Below are positions 29,562-39,350 of a stretch of DNA of 64,000 bases, in pieces (position 1 is the first letter of the stretch; each line of letters opens with the position of its first letter). The stretch comes from a bacterium (GTDB lineage Bacteria > SZUA-182 > SZUA-191 > JAJRXT01). The translations under genes were made by a program, and so were the position numbers. Below the pieces are notes generated by a model. That model saw nothing but the letters and a program-made list of their open reading frames with translations, did no database searches and had not been told where the DNA came from. The stretch covers positions 1-64,000 of the forward strand of contig JAJRXT010000015.1 in NCBI GenBank assembly GCA_024276125.1. The letters are read 5' to 3'.

Positions 29562-29909
29562 ATGAAATATTTGGCGGACTGGAACAAAGGTACTTTTAGT
29601 GAGCGGCGACTTTTGATGCGCTGCCGTAAAGAGGTGCAAAAAATTGCGCCTGCGGCAGATGTTATTCTTTATGGCTCACGTGCCAGAGGCGAGGCTGGCA
29701 TTGAATCAGACTATGATTTTCTGGTCTTGGTTAAACAAAAGTTGACCCGAAAATTGGAAGATAGTATACATCATACCTTATATGCTATTGAGCGGGAAAC
29801 CGATACGGTTTTAAGCGTGCAGGTGTTTGAATACCGGCAATGGCGTTCTTTGCGGTTTAAAATCACCCCTTTTTTTCGGAATGTCGAGCGTGAGGGGATA
29901 CGTGTATGA
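29562..29909 (+). CDS. MNT-type minimal nucleotidyltransferase (antitoxin-like)
   Basis: 115 residues with the nucleotidyltransferase signature YGSRARGEAGIESDYDFLV (GS...DxD). MNT proteins pair with HEPN toxins and in studied cases inactivate them by nucleotidylation. The stop overlaps the start of the HEPN gene that follows by four bases (ATGA). It is inserted 65 bases after the NuoF-like gene, inside what is otherwise a metabolic operon. Confidence 0.85.
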   Translation: MKYLADWNKGTFSERRLLMRCRKEVQKIAPAADVILYGSRARGEAGIESDYDFLVLVKQKLTRKLEDSIHHTLYAIERETDTVLSVQVFEYRQWRSLRFKITPFFRNVEREGIRV

Positions 29910-30307
29910 AGCCTGAAGAAGTAGAACTAATAAAATATAAATTAGCCCGGGCGCAGGAAACTTTGGATGAAGCCAGGTTGTTGCTGGATGCGGGACATAA
30001 TATTGCTACAGTAAACCGATTATACTATGCTTGTTTTTATGCAACACTGGCGCTGTTATTGACAGATGGTCTGTCTTCTTCAAAGCATGCCGGAATTCGC
30101 TCATTGTTTAATAGATACTGGATTAAAACCGGAAAACTGTCGGTAGCTTTTGGTAACCTCTATAATGACTTATTTGATCATCGTCAAAGGGGTGATTATG
30201 CTGATTTTATAAGCTTTGATACGGCGGATGTAAAAAAATGGCTTGAGGGAGCAGAGGATTTGATTAAGGCAATCTCTGGGAAGGTTGAAGCGAAAATATA
30301 TGCCTGA
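29906..30307 (+). CDS. HEPN-domain protein (toxin-like partner of MNT)
   Basis: 133 residues, all helical. ARAQETLDEARLLLDAG and NRLYYACFYATLALL are typical of HEPN proteins that accompany MNT genes. It overlaps the MNT gene by four bases. HEPN domains are often RNases; the exact catalytic residues cannot be assigned here with certainty. Ends TGA. Confidence 0.82.
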   Translation: MKPEEVELIKYKLARAQETLDEARLLLDAGHNIATVNRLYYACFYATLALLLTDGLSSSKHAGIRSLFNRYWIKTGKLSVAFGNLYNDLFDHRQRGDYADFISFDTADVKKWLEGAEDLIKAISGKVEAKIYA

Positions 30308-30505
30308 AGATAAACCGATTGGATGAATTTTGTGTTATGGAGCAAGAGCTTGCTCGTCTTTTAGGCGGGTGGAAGGTAGATTTGCATACGCCGCATTCTA
30401 TCTCCCGATATTTTCGGCAAGATGTATTAAATACAGCCGAGGTGCAGTATGAGCAAAGATGATTTTATTTGTTCCGAAGGATTAAACAAAATAGGGATAA
30501 TATGA
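30307..30505 (+). pseudogene. Remnant of a second MNT-DUF86 (HEPN) pair
   Basis: Bases 30307-30462 encode KINRLDEFCVMEQEL and WKVDLHTPHSISRYFRQDVL, the C-terminal part of an MNT nucleotidyltransferase without its catalytic GS...DxD half. Right after it, ATG 30449 opens MSKDDFICSEGLNKIGII-stop, which looks like the first residues of a DUF86 HEPN protein cut short. The order MNT then DUF86 is the normal one. Both parts are truncated, so this is a decayed cassette. The DUF86 call rests on few residues. Confidence 0.5.
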
Positions 30506-30732
30506 TGAAAACAATGGAATATTATGCTAAAGTTTTGCAAGATGGTCATCTTTGTGTCCCCCGGGAAGCCGGACTTAGCCCTGGGGAGTTGGTGCGCGTG
30601 ATAATTTTGTCTGATGAGGAAGAATATGAATTGTCCCTTAAAGAAGAATTTATTAGCTAATTAAAAGCCGCCCAACAGGAAGATTTGAAGGGTGAAGGAA
30701 TAAGCCTTACAGATTATGAAAAAACACTATAA
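30502..30732 (+). pseudogene. Small AbrB/antitoxin-like protein with in-frame TAA
   Basis: The start ATG 30502 is preferred to the track's 30469. Product: MMKTMEYYAKVLQDGHLCVPREAG..., resembling small swapped-hairpin antitoxins (GHLCVPREAGLSPGELVRVII). TAA at 30658-30660 interrupts KEEFIS-stop-LKAAQQEDLKGEGISL, and the frame then stays open to TAA 30730-30732. A Glu codon is the natural one-step source of the stop. No toxin gene follows directly. Confidence 0.5.
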
Positions 30733-30770
30733 AATCATTCTTGTGTGTATAAAAAATTGAGAAAAAATAT

Positions 30771-30974
30771 ATGAGTAAAAAAACGCAAGAATATAATCCT
30801 TTGAGCGTAGAAAACTATGAACTCATTAGTGACTGGGCAAAATATACTAATGCCCGATGGGATACCCATTTAGCTGCATTGCTTGTTCTGCATGGTTTTA
30901 TTCTAAGTGGTCTTTTTGCAGCATTAGTAAGGATGAGTTACCATGCCTTGGATAAGGTTCAAAGCGCAATATAA
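30771..30974 (+). CDS. Small hypothetical protein with one membrane segment
   Basis: 67 residues. A hydrophobic stretch (HLAALLVLHGFILSGLFAALV) follows a polar N-terminus. No family recognised. It sits between the antitoxin-like gene and the DUF433 gene. The frame would continue ALFVMSYGKGY past the TAA, but this looks like chance. Confidence 0.4.
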   Translation: MSKKTQEYNPLSVENYELISDWAKYTNARWDTHLAALLVLHGFILSGLFAALVRMSYHALDKVQSAI

Positions 30975-31010
30975 GCACTTTTTGTTATGTCTTACGGAAA
31001 AGGATATTAA

Positions 31011-31268
<258 letters not shown>

Positions 31269-31270
31269 AT

Positions 31271-31639
31271 ATGAGGATAAAACTGGATGAAAATATGCCC
31301 TCTGATTTGACCTTATTATTGAAAAAAGAAGACCTTGATGTGCATACGGTTTATGATGAACAGTTAGCTGGCAGTTGTGATGAATCTATTCTTGAAGCTG
31401 CGGTAAAAGAGAAAAGGGCGCTATTAACTTTTGATGTGGATTTTGCTGATATTCGCAAGTACCCTCCTGGGAAACATTGTGGTATTGTTGTCTTTCGCTT
31501 ACCCGATACCCGTTGGGCAGCGCTTAAACCGAGGGTTAACCAAATCCTTGAATGGTTAAAATCTTCAGATTTGTATCATTGTTTGGTTATTGTTGATCGT
31601 AGACGGATTAGAATTAAAACAGAAAAAATTGGGGTTTAA
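31271..31639 (+). CDS. DUF5615 PIN-like protein (toxin-like partner of DUF433)
   Basis: 122 residues. MRIKLDENMPSDLTLLL, TVYDEQLAGSCDESIL and LLTFDVDFADIRKYPPG carry the spaced acidic residues of the PIN-like DUF5615 family. These proteins are presumed nucleases, by fold rather than by direct assay here. It forms an operon with DUF433, just two bases downstream of the DUF433 stop. Confidence 0.88.
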   Translation: MRIKLDENMPSDLTLLLKKEDLDVHTVYDEQLAGSCDESILEAAVKEKRALLTFDVDFADIRKYPPGKHCGIVVFRLPDTRWAALKPRVNQILEWLKSSDLYHCLVIVDRRRIRIKTEKIGV

Positions 31640-31824
31640 TTATCTCGATATCAATTCCAAACAGCTTAAAATATCAAATCAGATGTGTTTTGGAACGATT
31701 CCCAAAGCACAAAACTCCCCAAAGAAAGATATTACAGAAGGTTGGAAATAGCATGTTGCCGTGTTTTGGGAATTTTCCTCTAAGTACAAAAAATTGTTAC
31801 TTACGAGGCTCTTACCTAACTATG

Positions 31825-31910
31825 TGTCATTCCCGAATGCCTTTATCGGGAATCTGGTTTTTCAAGTAGTTAAAACCAGATTCCCGCTCAAAATCACTGC
31901 GGGAATGACA
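31825..31910. repeat. Palindromic MITE-like element
   Basis: TGTCATTCCCGAATGCC and GCGGGAATGACA ends with inner arms GGGAATCTGGTTTT / AAAACCAGATTCCC. It lies in the gap 31640-31946, which holds no gene. Confidence 0.8.
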
Positions 31911-31946
31911 TTTTGAGGGATTTTTGCAAAAGGTTCTTACTATATT

Positions 31947-32336
31947 ATGAAACTTGCGGAAAAAATTAGTTATTGGTTGGACATAGCCCAATATGATTTG
32001 GATACTGCAATAAGCATGTTTCAAAGTAAAAGATATCTTTATACTGTGTTTATGTGTCAGCAAGCGTTGGAGAAAATGCTAAAAGCGATTTTCCTAAAAC
32101 AATTCGGCAAAGAACCGCCAAGAACACATAGTTTGGTATACTTAGAGAGTTTGTTGGAGCTAGATTTGACTGAATCGCAAAATAAGCTTTTGGCGGAGCT
32201 AACCTCTTATTATATTGAGGGACGTTATCCGACTTATAAACAGAAGTTATCTCAACTGGTTCATGAAGCAAAGGCTGAAAGTATGCTGCAAAATACCAAG
32301 GAAGTATTTATATGTCTAAGCTGCCGCTTAAAGTAA
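31947..32336 (+). CDS. HEPN-domain protein (toxin-like)
   Basis: 129 residues, helical. DIAQYDLDTAISMFQSKRY, then CQQALEKMLKAIFLKQFGK and RTHSLVYLESLL match HEPN proteins of the COG1895/2250 type. It overlaps the following MNT gene by 25 bases, with toxin first and antitoxin second, the opposite order to the 29562 pair. So the island holds at least two independent MNT/HEPN pairs. Confidence 0.85.
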   Translation: MKLAEKISYWLDIAQYDLDTAISMFQSKRYLYTVFMCQQALEKMLKAIFLKQFGKEPPRTHSLVYLESLLELDLTESQNKLLAELTSYYIEGRYPTYKQKLSQLVHEAKAESMLQNTKEVFICLSCRLK

Positions 32337-32662
32337 AAAAGACGATAATAAGTTACCTAAATGAGATAAATTCTCTTTGTCCCATAGAGAAGGCCTTTTT
32401 GTTTGGTTCATGGGCCAGACAACGTGGCAGTATAGACAGTGATATTGATTTGGCGATATTTTCCAAAGCAGCAAATGATGAAAATCGACTTGAAATTATG
32501 ACCCGATATTTAATGAAAGTCAGTAAATACAAGCTGGATTTACAACCGTTGGTGTTTTCCTATGAGGATTATTTTGATGAAAATAACGATTTTATCATGC
32601 AGGAAATAAGGAAAAAAGGTATAGAGATTCATTTCCCTGAAATAAACATTCTTAAAACATAA
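32312..32662 (+). CDS. MNT-type nucleotidyltransferase (antitoxin-like)
   Basis: 116 residues with FLFGSWARQRGSIDSDIDLAI, the complete GS...DxD nucleotidyltransferase signature. Partner of the overlapping HEPN gene. It ends 22 bases before the FdhA-like gene and so lies directly at the right border of the island. Confidence 0.87.
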   Translation: MSKLPLKVKKTIISYLNEINSLCPIEKAFLFGSWARQRGSIDSDIDLAIFSKAANDENRLEIMTRYLMKVSKYKLDLQPLVFSYEDYFDENNDFIMQEIRKKGIEIHFPEINILKT

Positions 32663-32683
32663 TTTATAACTAAGGTACTTACA

Positions 32684-35355
32684 ATGATTAATCTGACTAT
32701 TGACAATAAAGCAGTCTCCGTAACGGAAGGCAGCGCTATATTGGATGCTGCCAAGGCCTGCGGGGTGAAGATTCCCTATTTGTGTAACTACAGTCTGGTA
32801 AAACCTACCGGCGCCTGCCGTATATGTCTGGTGCAGGTAGAAGGTAATCCCAAGCTGATGGCATCGTGTACCACGCCGGTGACAGAAGGTATGAGCGTTA
32901 TTACTGATTCACCGGAAATACACAAAGCCCGCCGCTTTGTGGTGGAGCTTTTATTATCAGATCACGACTGCCGCTGTATCACTTGCGAAAAGGACGGGGT
33001 TTGCAAATTGCAAGCTTTGGCCTATCAATATGGTATAGATGATAATCGCTTTGACGGCGAGAAACGTACATATAAGAACGAAGCGGATAATGCCTTCTTA
33101 GAACACGATCACGGAAAGTGTATTCTGTGCGGACGCTGTGTGCGCGTATGTGAGGAGGTGCAGGCTGTAGGCGCGGTTGATTTTTCAAGGCGCGGTTTTC
33201 CGCTAAAATCTCAGCCGCTTTCGATAAACCGCTGGACTGCCTTTTTTGCGGCTCATGCTTTCATGCCTGTCCTACCGGCGCGATTAATTCCAAGATTGCC
33301 CGCTTTAAGGGGCGTGCCGCCGATTTAACTCAAACTGAATCAGTGTGCCCGTTCTGCGGCTGCGGTTGTAATCTTATTCTAAACAGTAAAGACGGTCAAT
33401 TGGTGAAAGTTACTCCCCAAAAGGGTACTATTGTAAATCAGGGTTCATTATGCGTTAAGGGCAGTTTTGGTTATGACTTTGTAAATCATAAAGACCGGCT
33501 GACCAGCCCATTGATTAAAGAAAACGGCGCCTTTCGTGAAGCATCATGGGAGGAGGCATTAAGCTTAGTCGCCAGTAAGCTGGCCGATACCAAATCCAAA
33601 TATGGTGCGGATAGTATTGGCGGTTTAAGCTCAGCTAAATGCACTAATGAGGAAAACTACATTTTCCAAAAATTTATGCGTGCGGCTATCGGCACTAATA
33701 ATGTGGATCATTGCGCCAGATTGTGCCATGCTTCCACCGTAGCCGGACTTGCAGCGGCCTTTGGCTCCGGCGCTATGACCAATTCCATAGCGGAAGTTGA
33801 GTATGCGGATGTTATATTTGCAATAGGCTCAAATACTACAGACAGCCACCCTATTATTGGTATCGGGGTGATAAAAGCGGTACGCGAAAATGGCGCCAAG
33901 CTGATTGTAGCCGATCCGCGCAAGATCAGGCTTACCGAATATGCCGATGTATGGATGCGGCAGAAACCGGGTACTGATGTGGCGCTGATAAACGGTCTTA
34001 TGAATGTGATTATAAGCGAAGGGCTGGAGGATAAGGATTTTATTGCTAATCGTACGGAAGGCTATGAGGATGTGAAACAGGCGGTGGCCGAATATAGCCC
34101 GGATAAGGTCTCTGAAATTACCGGTATACCAAAAGAGGATATAATATCCGCTGCGCGTATATATGCCAAAGCCGATAGGGCGTCAATCCTTTATTCCATG
34201 GGTATAACCCAGCATGTGGCCGGTACTGATAATGTAAAATCAATGGCTAATTTAGCAATGCTAACCGGTAATATAGGCCGAGAGAGTACCGGAGTAAACC
34301 CCTTGCGCGGGCAGAATAATGTGCAGGGCGCATGCGATCTTGGGGCGCTGCCTAATGTGTATCCGGGATATCAGAAGGTGGTTGATGATGCGGCTCGCGC
34401 CAAATTTGAAAAGGCTTGGGACGTAAAATTAGATAATAAAGTCGGTCTTACAGTAGTGGAGATGATAAAGGCCGCTTATGCCGGCAAGGTTAAGGCTTTA
34501 TATATAATGGGTGAGAATCCTATGGTAAGCGATCCGGATTTAAATAAGGTAGAAAAAGCGCTTGAGAGCCTTGATTTTTTAGTGGTGCAGGATATATTTT
34601 TAACGCCAACCGCAAAGCTGGCTGACGTGGTATTGCCGGCGGCATCCTTTGCCGAGCATGAGGGAACATTTACCAATACGGAGCGCCGGGTACAAAGGCT
34701 TTATAAGGCGATTGATGCGCCGGGGGATGCGCGCGAGGACTGGCGTATTGTTTGCGATATAGCCGGCAGATTGGGCTATCAGATGAGCTATGATTGCCCT
34801 GCCGATATTATGGATGAGATAGCCTTGGTTACGCCGATTTACGGCGGTATGGGGTATGAGCGGTTAAATGGAGTAGGGTTGCAGTGGCCGTGTTTGGATA
34901 AGAGCCATCCGGGTACCAAGTTTTTGCATCAGGATAAGTTTGCCCGCGGGCTGGGTAAGTTTTTTCCGGTTGAATTTAAAGCGCCGCCTGAATGGCCGGA
35001 TGCGGAATATCCTTTAATATTAACCACAGGACGCATGTTGTTTCATTTCCATACCGGCAGTATGACGCGTCGGGCTAAAGCGCTTGATGAGCATATCCCT
35101 GAGGGTATGGTGGAGCTAAATCCGGCTGATGCCAAGCGTTTGGGTATTACGCATAATGAGCGGGTTAAGGTTTCCTCACGGCGCGGCGAGATTAGTATTA
35201 AGGCGCAGGTAACTGACAAGGTAGGAGAAGGAGTGGTGTTTATTCCGTTTCATTTTGCCGAATCAGCGGCCAATACGCTGACCATTGCAGAGCTTGATCC
35301 AGTAGCCAAAATACCGGAGCTTAAGGTATGTGCGGTTAAGCTGGAGAGGATATAG
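32684..35355 (+). pseudogene. Formate dehydrogenase alpha subunit with NuoG-like N-terminus, one frameshift
   Basis: The first ORF (32684-33328) holds a plant-type [2Fe-2S] domain (NYSLVKPTGACRICLVQ), the CRCITCEKDGVC cluster region and a ferredoxin motif CILCGRCVRVC. Near 33196-33204 the frame shifts by -1. The new frame continues AKISAAFDKPLDCLFCGSC and FHACPTGAI, then CPFCGCGC, and runs to 35355 through the molybdopterin domains (ENPMVSDPDL, GRMLFHFHTGSMTRRAK). The active-site region reads CARLCHASTVAGL, so it is a Cys rather than a selenocysteine enzyme. It oxidises formate and passes electrons to the NuoEF-like subunits. A lost base in GGTTTTCC, or a sequencing error, is likely. The track's second start (33343) is inside the first molybdenum-enzyme cluster motif and cannot be real. 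Confidence 0.85.
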
Positions 35356-35396
35356 CATAATAAATTATTGTTGTATCAATTATAAAGAGTCGTAAG

Positions 35397-35600
35397 CTGT
35401 CATTCTGAACGAAGAGACTGTGTCGTAAGCCCTTTTGATAAGATTTACAGTCTACATGTAGTAGGTTTACAAAAACTTACCTGCCACATATGGTAGTCGA
35501 CCTACCTGAAATTGAGTTATGACACAGCCTCCAAGCGGAGTGAAGAATCTCTTCCCCATATGCGAGGAAGATTCTTCGGCCTTTGGCCTCAGAATGACAG
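35397..35600. repeat. MITE-1 repeat, copy e, interrupted by a MITE-2 element
   Basis: The outer MITE-1 arms are CTGTCATTCTGAACGAAG (35397) and CCTCAGAATGACAG (to 35600). The arm is broken by a second element listed next; removing it restores a normal MITE-1. The gap 35356-35646 holds no gene. Confidence 0.85.
35414..35531. repeat. MITE-2 element nested inside MITE-1 copy e
   Basis: Terminal inverted repeats GAGACTGTGTCGTAA and TTATGACACAGCCTC match at 13 of 15 positions. It is 118 bases long with no ORF. The inside carries the palindrome CTACATGTAG. A related element occupies 39351-39502. Confidence 0.8.
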
Positions 35601-35646
35601 TGACAAAGCAGCCTTGACACGACAATATTAGGATAATGGTATAAAA

Positions 35647-35844
35647 ATGGCTGGAGTAAAAGAACAGGTAATTGAAATGATTAGATATTTGCCCGAAGAT
35701 GTTACGGTTGATGATATTCTGGCGGAATTGTATTTCAAGCTTAAAGTTGATGCTGGTTTAAGGGAATTAGATGAAGGTAAGTACAGGGGGATATTACTAG
35801 AAAAGGCCTCGTTTATGATTGGGAGGTTAAAAAAGTGGGTATAA
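35647..35844 (+). CDS. Small antitoxin-like protein
   Basis: 65 residues. KEQVIEMIRYLPEDVTVDDILAELYFKLKVDAGLRELDEGK resembles a common family of short antitoxins that precede RelE or PIN toxins. The last 20 residues (RGILLEKASFMIGRLKKWV) do not fit the usual end of that family. No partner toxin follows on this strand. Confidence 0.6.
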   Translation: MAGVKEQVIEMIRYLPEDVTVDDILAELYFKLKVDAGLRELDEGKYRGILLEKASFMIGRLKKWV

Positions 35845-35948
35845 AATTGAAGATGGGTTTAAGTGGAGACTGTTTTAAAATAGTATTTTATTTTTGAGAT
35901 GGAATGATTTTAAGATTTAATTTTCAGACAAGATATTAATGCTGTCTT

Positions 35949-36353
35949 TTAATATTCAAAGCTGGGATTATGCAAGCTGTTTAAATATCTGAAAGATTGA
36001 GGGGGGTATGAAATGCCTAACTTATCCAATGATAACGGAGCATCGTATGTTTTGGAGTTTTTTATTTTTATAGCATAAGCCTTAGTCGTATTAAAAAAAT
36101 AATCAAAAAACTTTTCTTTGCTTATTCCTGCATAATCTTTGGTTTTTGTCCACAACTTTCGGGGCTCGTTATGCAGAATTTCTTCAACTTCAAACTCTCC
36201 GATAACTTCACTTATAGGTGCAGACGCGTAAACAATTATTCTTGCGATGTTGTCTCGTTTAAATATGATACGCCGATATTCATATTTTTTGGAGCCATCG
36301 AATATTTTTAAAGCAAATTCAGGTTTAATTGACAGCAATACGTTCATCTGCAC
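35949..36353 (-). CDS. ASCH-domain protein
   Basis: 134 residues. NVLLSIKPEFALKIFDGSKKYEYRR and the IVYASAPISEVIGEFEVEEI segment are the core of the ASCH (PUA-like) fold. ASCH proteins bind or process RNA or modified nucleotides. The start is ATG 36353 (or 36347), overlapping the end of the PIN-GNAT-PUA gene by 29 bases, so the two are translationally linked. Its role as antitoxin or RNA-binding partner is an inference. Confidence 0.8.
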   Translation of the reverse strand: MQMNVLLSIKPEFALKIFDGSKKYEYRRIIFKRDNIARIIVYASAPISEVIGEFEVEEILHNEPRKLWTKTKDYAGISKEKFFDYFFNTTKAYAIKIKNSKTYDAPLSLDKLGISYPPQSFRYLNSLHNPSFEY

Positions 36354-37836
36354 GACACTCCTTCATAATATCCGTTAAATTTTTTATAGAAATTCTTGTA
36401 AATCCCCTGGGGGCTGATTTATAATCTGAAATAACACCTATTTCAATTAGTCTTTTTAGGTTAATTCTTTTAGGAAACGAATATGAATATAAAAAATTAA
36501 CGATAAATGGCCTGTTATATCTGCTGTAATTCCAATGTTTAGATAACTCCCGATCTGTGAATACACTTCTTTTTCTACATAATCTAATAAAGTGGGATTC
36601 ATTTGATATATTGTGAATAACGTTTTCGACTATTCCGATGGAGGTAACTACACTTTTATAATACCCACCGGTTCGATAAAAGATAATAATATCCCCTGAA
36701 TTAAGATTTCTTTCTATAGAACGTGATATATAGACCTTGCTTATAGCATTTCGATGAGGTTCATTTTCAACAAAATCAACAGGTGATTCTGTTCGCAAAA
36801 TCGAATCAGGTAATAATTCTGTATGGTATTGGGGATATATCGGAACAATAAAGACCTGACCTTTTGTGGAGAAAAAGGGATAGGTTTGTTTTGGGAATGA
36901 ACGTGTTGCTGTCCCAGCGAAAGGGCGTACATATACAAGTTCATTATTGTTCAAACCTTTTTTATATCCATGTAGAGAGAAGCCGTATTGCTCAAAAAGA
37001 TTAATAAGACGTTGTTGTTCGATACGCTTATTGAACAAGGTAACATATATTTCTTCTACATCAAAGCGTAGGGCATTATCAAAAACAATCTTGAGAAATC
37101 TTTCTCCCAATCTAAATCCATTTAATGCAACCTTGAAAGTTCCAATCTTCAAGCGTCTCTTTGGTTAAAACGGAGAACTTATATCGGCATAATTTTCAGT
37201 CTTATTCTCAATTTTTAGGTAAAGAAGAGCCATCAACCGATTATCAGAACGGCAGATATAAACTGTTTCCTCAGATTTACGGTTAACCCACTTCTCAAAA
37301 CTAGGGTAATCCTCTTTCAGAGAATCAAAAAAGCTATCTTGAATGTTAAGATTACCAAAATATTGTTTCTGTACGGCAAGAACTTTGTAATCTGCTAATC
37401 CTTGATTTTCTGCTGTTACTTTCTCTAAAAAGGCATCTATCGTGTATACTTTGTCGGCAATTTCCAACAAAGAAGCTTTGCGTAAAAGTTTTTTGTCCTC
37501 TGTAATTAAGAGATCGGCTCTTTCGTTATATACTTCATTAATTATAATTGTATCGTTGATGTCGTTTTGATTTTTGTCGAGTTCAGAAGAGAGATTCTTG
37601 ATGGGTTCTGCTAATGGAGTACTTACTTTCAGAACATTATAATTGGCAAGTTTAATCTTAATTGTTTTAAGAAGTTTTTGATCTCTATATTTTCCAATTT
37701 CATCTACTGTGATTTTATGAATACATTTCGTGTAATGAAGGTTGTCAAACCATCGGAAGAGTACACCAATATCTTCATTAATGACTGTACTGGCTTCTCT
37801 GTGAATTACAATATTGGTGTCAAGCAAGACCTTCAT
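36325..37836 (-). pseudogene. PIN-GNAT-PUA fusion protein with in-frame TAA
   Basis: 503 residues if the stop is read through. The N-terminal PIN domain starts MKVLLDTNIVIHREAS and contains DINDTIIINEV and DLLITEDKKLL, with acidic residues in PIN positions. A GNAT acetyltransferase-like domain follows (FFDSLKEDYPSFEKWVNRKSEE, then IGTFKVALNGFRLGERFLKI). The C-terminus is a PUA/EVE-like domain (SGDIIIFYRTGGYYKSVV). TAA at 37167-37165 splits the GNAT domain: DISSPF-stop-PKRRLKIGTFKV; the frame is unchanged. The track's downstream start (TTG 37152) is internal. It is followed by an overlapping ASCH gene. The layout suggests a toxin or defence-type module; no assay-level claim is made. Confidence 0.75.
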
Positions 37837-38095
37837 AGTTTTATTATGCCTTCATCTAAAGATCGATTATTAATTTTGAATCCATGTGTTATATATTAAC
37901 ACACTCCTCTAATTATTTCTACTATAATTCTTATATAAAGACTAAATTTAAACCCGTTTCCCGATCCAGACTACACTGCCTATTCTGCGGAGGGTTGTGG
38001 TTTTGTCTTGGGGACTGTTTGTCCTTTATAAGCAGGGTTATCGCTTTTTTATAACCACGCTTCCGTCATACATGCGCTGGAGGCGTTTTATGTTT

Positions 38096-38130
38096 TTATG
38101 TTGGGGGTGTGGTCTCACCCCCGAAACATA
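38096..38130. other. Intergenic hairpin
   Basis: ATGTT-GGGGGTG and CACCCCC-GAAACAT pair around a six-base loop. It lies 88 bases past the end of the unknown gene on the minus strand. No U-run follows on either strand, so it is not a standard terminator. The rest of 37837-38217 shows only another small hairpin (GGTTAT/ATAACC). Confidence 0.5.
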
Positions 38131-38217
38131 GACAAATCCAAACTGTCTAACTTAAATAGCTTCAGACTCTTTGCCGGTAGGTTTTTGCTTTGTTGAGTAG
38201 TCCTGAAGCGAGGAAGT

Positions 38218-39144
38218 CTAGTCTTCTACAATAAGTGATTTACGCTTTAGGTTACGTATTTGCTGCTGAGTACGTTTTTGCAACTCAAATTTTCTTAATT
38301 CTAAGTTATCGCCTTTTTCATTCATTTGATTAATAGAATTTTTAGTCATCAGTAGTTCTTTATTGATTAAATACTCTATCATGACTTCAGTTAAGCCGAA
38401 ACGTTTTCTAATACGCGCTGATTTACGGAATGAGCGGAAGGCTTGAATGTGGTCTTCTCTGGCTTGCGCTATTTGGTAGGCTCTGTAGTTTATATTTATT
38501 GCCTGCATTAAGATAAGAGCGCCTACTGCATCGTATCTGCTTACATCCAAATTGAAACTGCGGCTGGGGCGGGTGTTGCCGAAAATAACGGCATCGCTGC
38601 GTTTTCTATCGTCCTGCAACGCCTCGGCAAAATCTCTTTTAGCTTGTCTTTTGGCTCTGATTTTATTAGATGTTAAATCTAAATATAATTTACTACAGGC
38701 CTCAGCCAAGGCATTTTTTAAAGAGACTACATTATCGCCCAATATTTCGTGCTTCCAAGCCAATTCTGTTAAAAATTCAATTATATCAATATATTCAGAT
38801 AAAGTATAAGAGTTGGCGTTATCTATTATTCTTTGAAATTCAGCAGAAGTTACTGATTTGGTATCAATATACGGGTCTTCCGACATTGTTTTGATTGTCT
38901 TCTGAAAAGTTTTTTTATTGAATGCAGCGGTAGTTTCATCATCTTTAACTACCCCCACTATTTTCCAAAAATCATATAATTTGAGCGCTAGATTCTGCTG
39001 GATTGTTTTTATATCCTCCAGCATATATTGGTAAGCAACTTCAGTATAGCAAAATTCTTCGTCAATTACTTCAGGAAATGCTGAAATTACATCAATTTGG
39101 GTTAATTGAACATAGAGTGACTTTAATTTTCTGCCAAATCTCAT
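38218..39144 (-). CDS. Hypothetical protein, helical and basic at its C-terminus
   Basis: 308 residues, not recognised. It is predominantly helical by eye, with no signal peptide or membrane segment. The C-terminal 60 residues are rich in Lys, Arg, Gln and Asn (ELQKRTQQQIRNLKRKS) and look coiled-coil-like. AAGGGAG lies before ATG 39144. It stands alone between intergenic hairpins and a MITE-2 element. The length, start site and codon use support a real gene. Confidence 0.7.
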   Translation of the reverse strand: MRFGRKLKSLYVQLTQIDVISAFPEVIDEEFCYTEVAYQYMLEDIKTIQQNLALKLYDFWKIVGVVKDDETTAAFNKKTFQKTIKTMSEDPYIDTKSVTSAEFQRIIDNANSYTLSEYIDIIEFLTELAWKHEILGDNVVSLKNALAEACSKLYLDLTSNKIRAKRQAKRDFAEALQDDRKRSDAVIFGNTRPSRSFNLDVSRYDAVGALILMQAININYRAYQIAQAREDHIQAFRSFRKSARIRKRFGLTEVMIEYLINKELLMTKNSINQMNEKGDNLELRKFELQKRTQQQIRNLKRKSLIVED

Positions 39145-39350
39145 ATATGTTTACTCCCTTATTGAAGCTACAAATATAGCCGATTTTTTTTGATTAACAA
39201 AACAGTTAACTTGATAGTATATGAAATTCCATTTTTATCTTTTGCAAATGCCGACCTTCAGGCCGGCTTGGTTAGACGTAGAAAGCAAGTCTTATGACCA
39301 GCGTAGCGACTCTCGGATATCTACAGTCGGACTATGTTCTTTTTTGCAAA

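Noticed and set aside
30337-30462. A complete small gene of 41 codons
   Set aside because: The reading extends upstream of the ATG into MNT-like sequence, so it is better explained as a truncated MNT gene.
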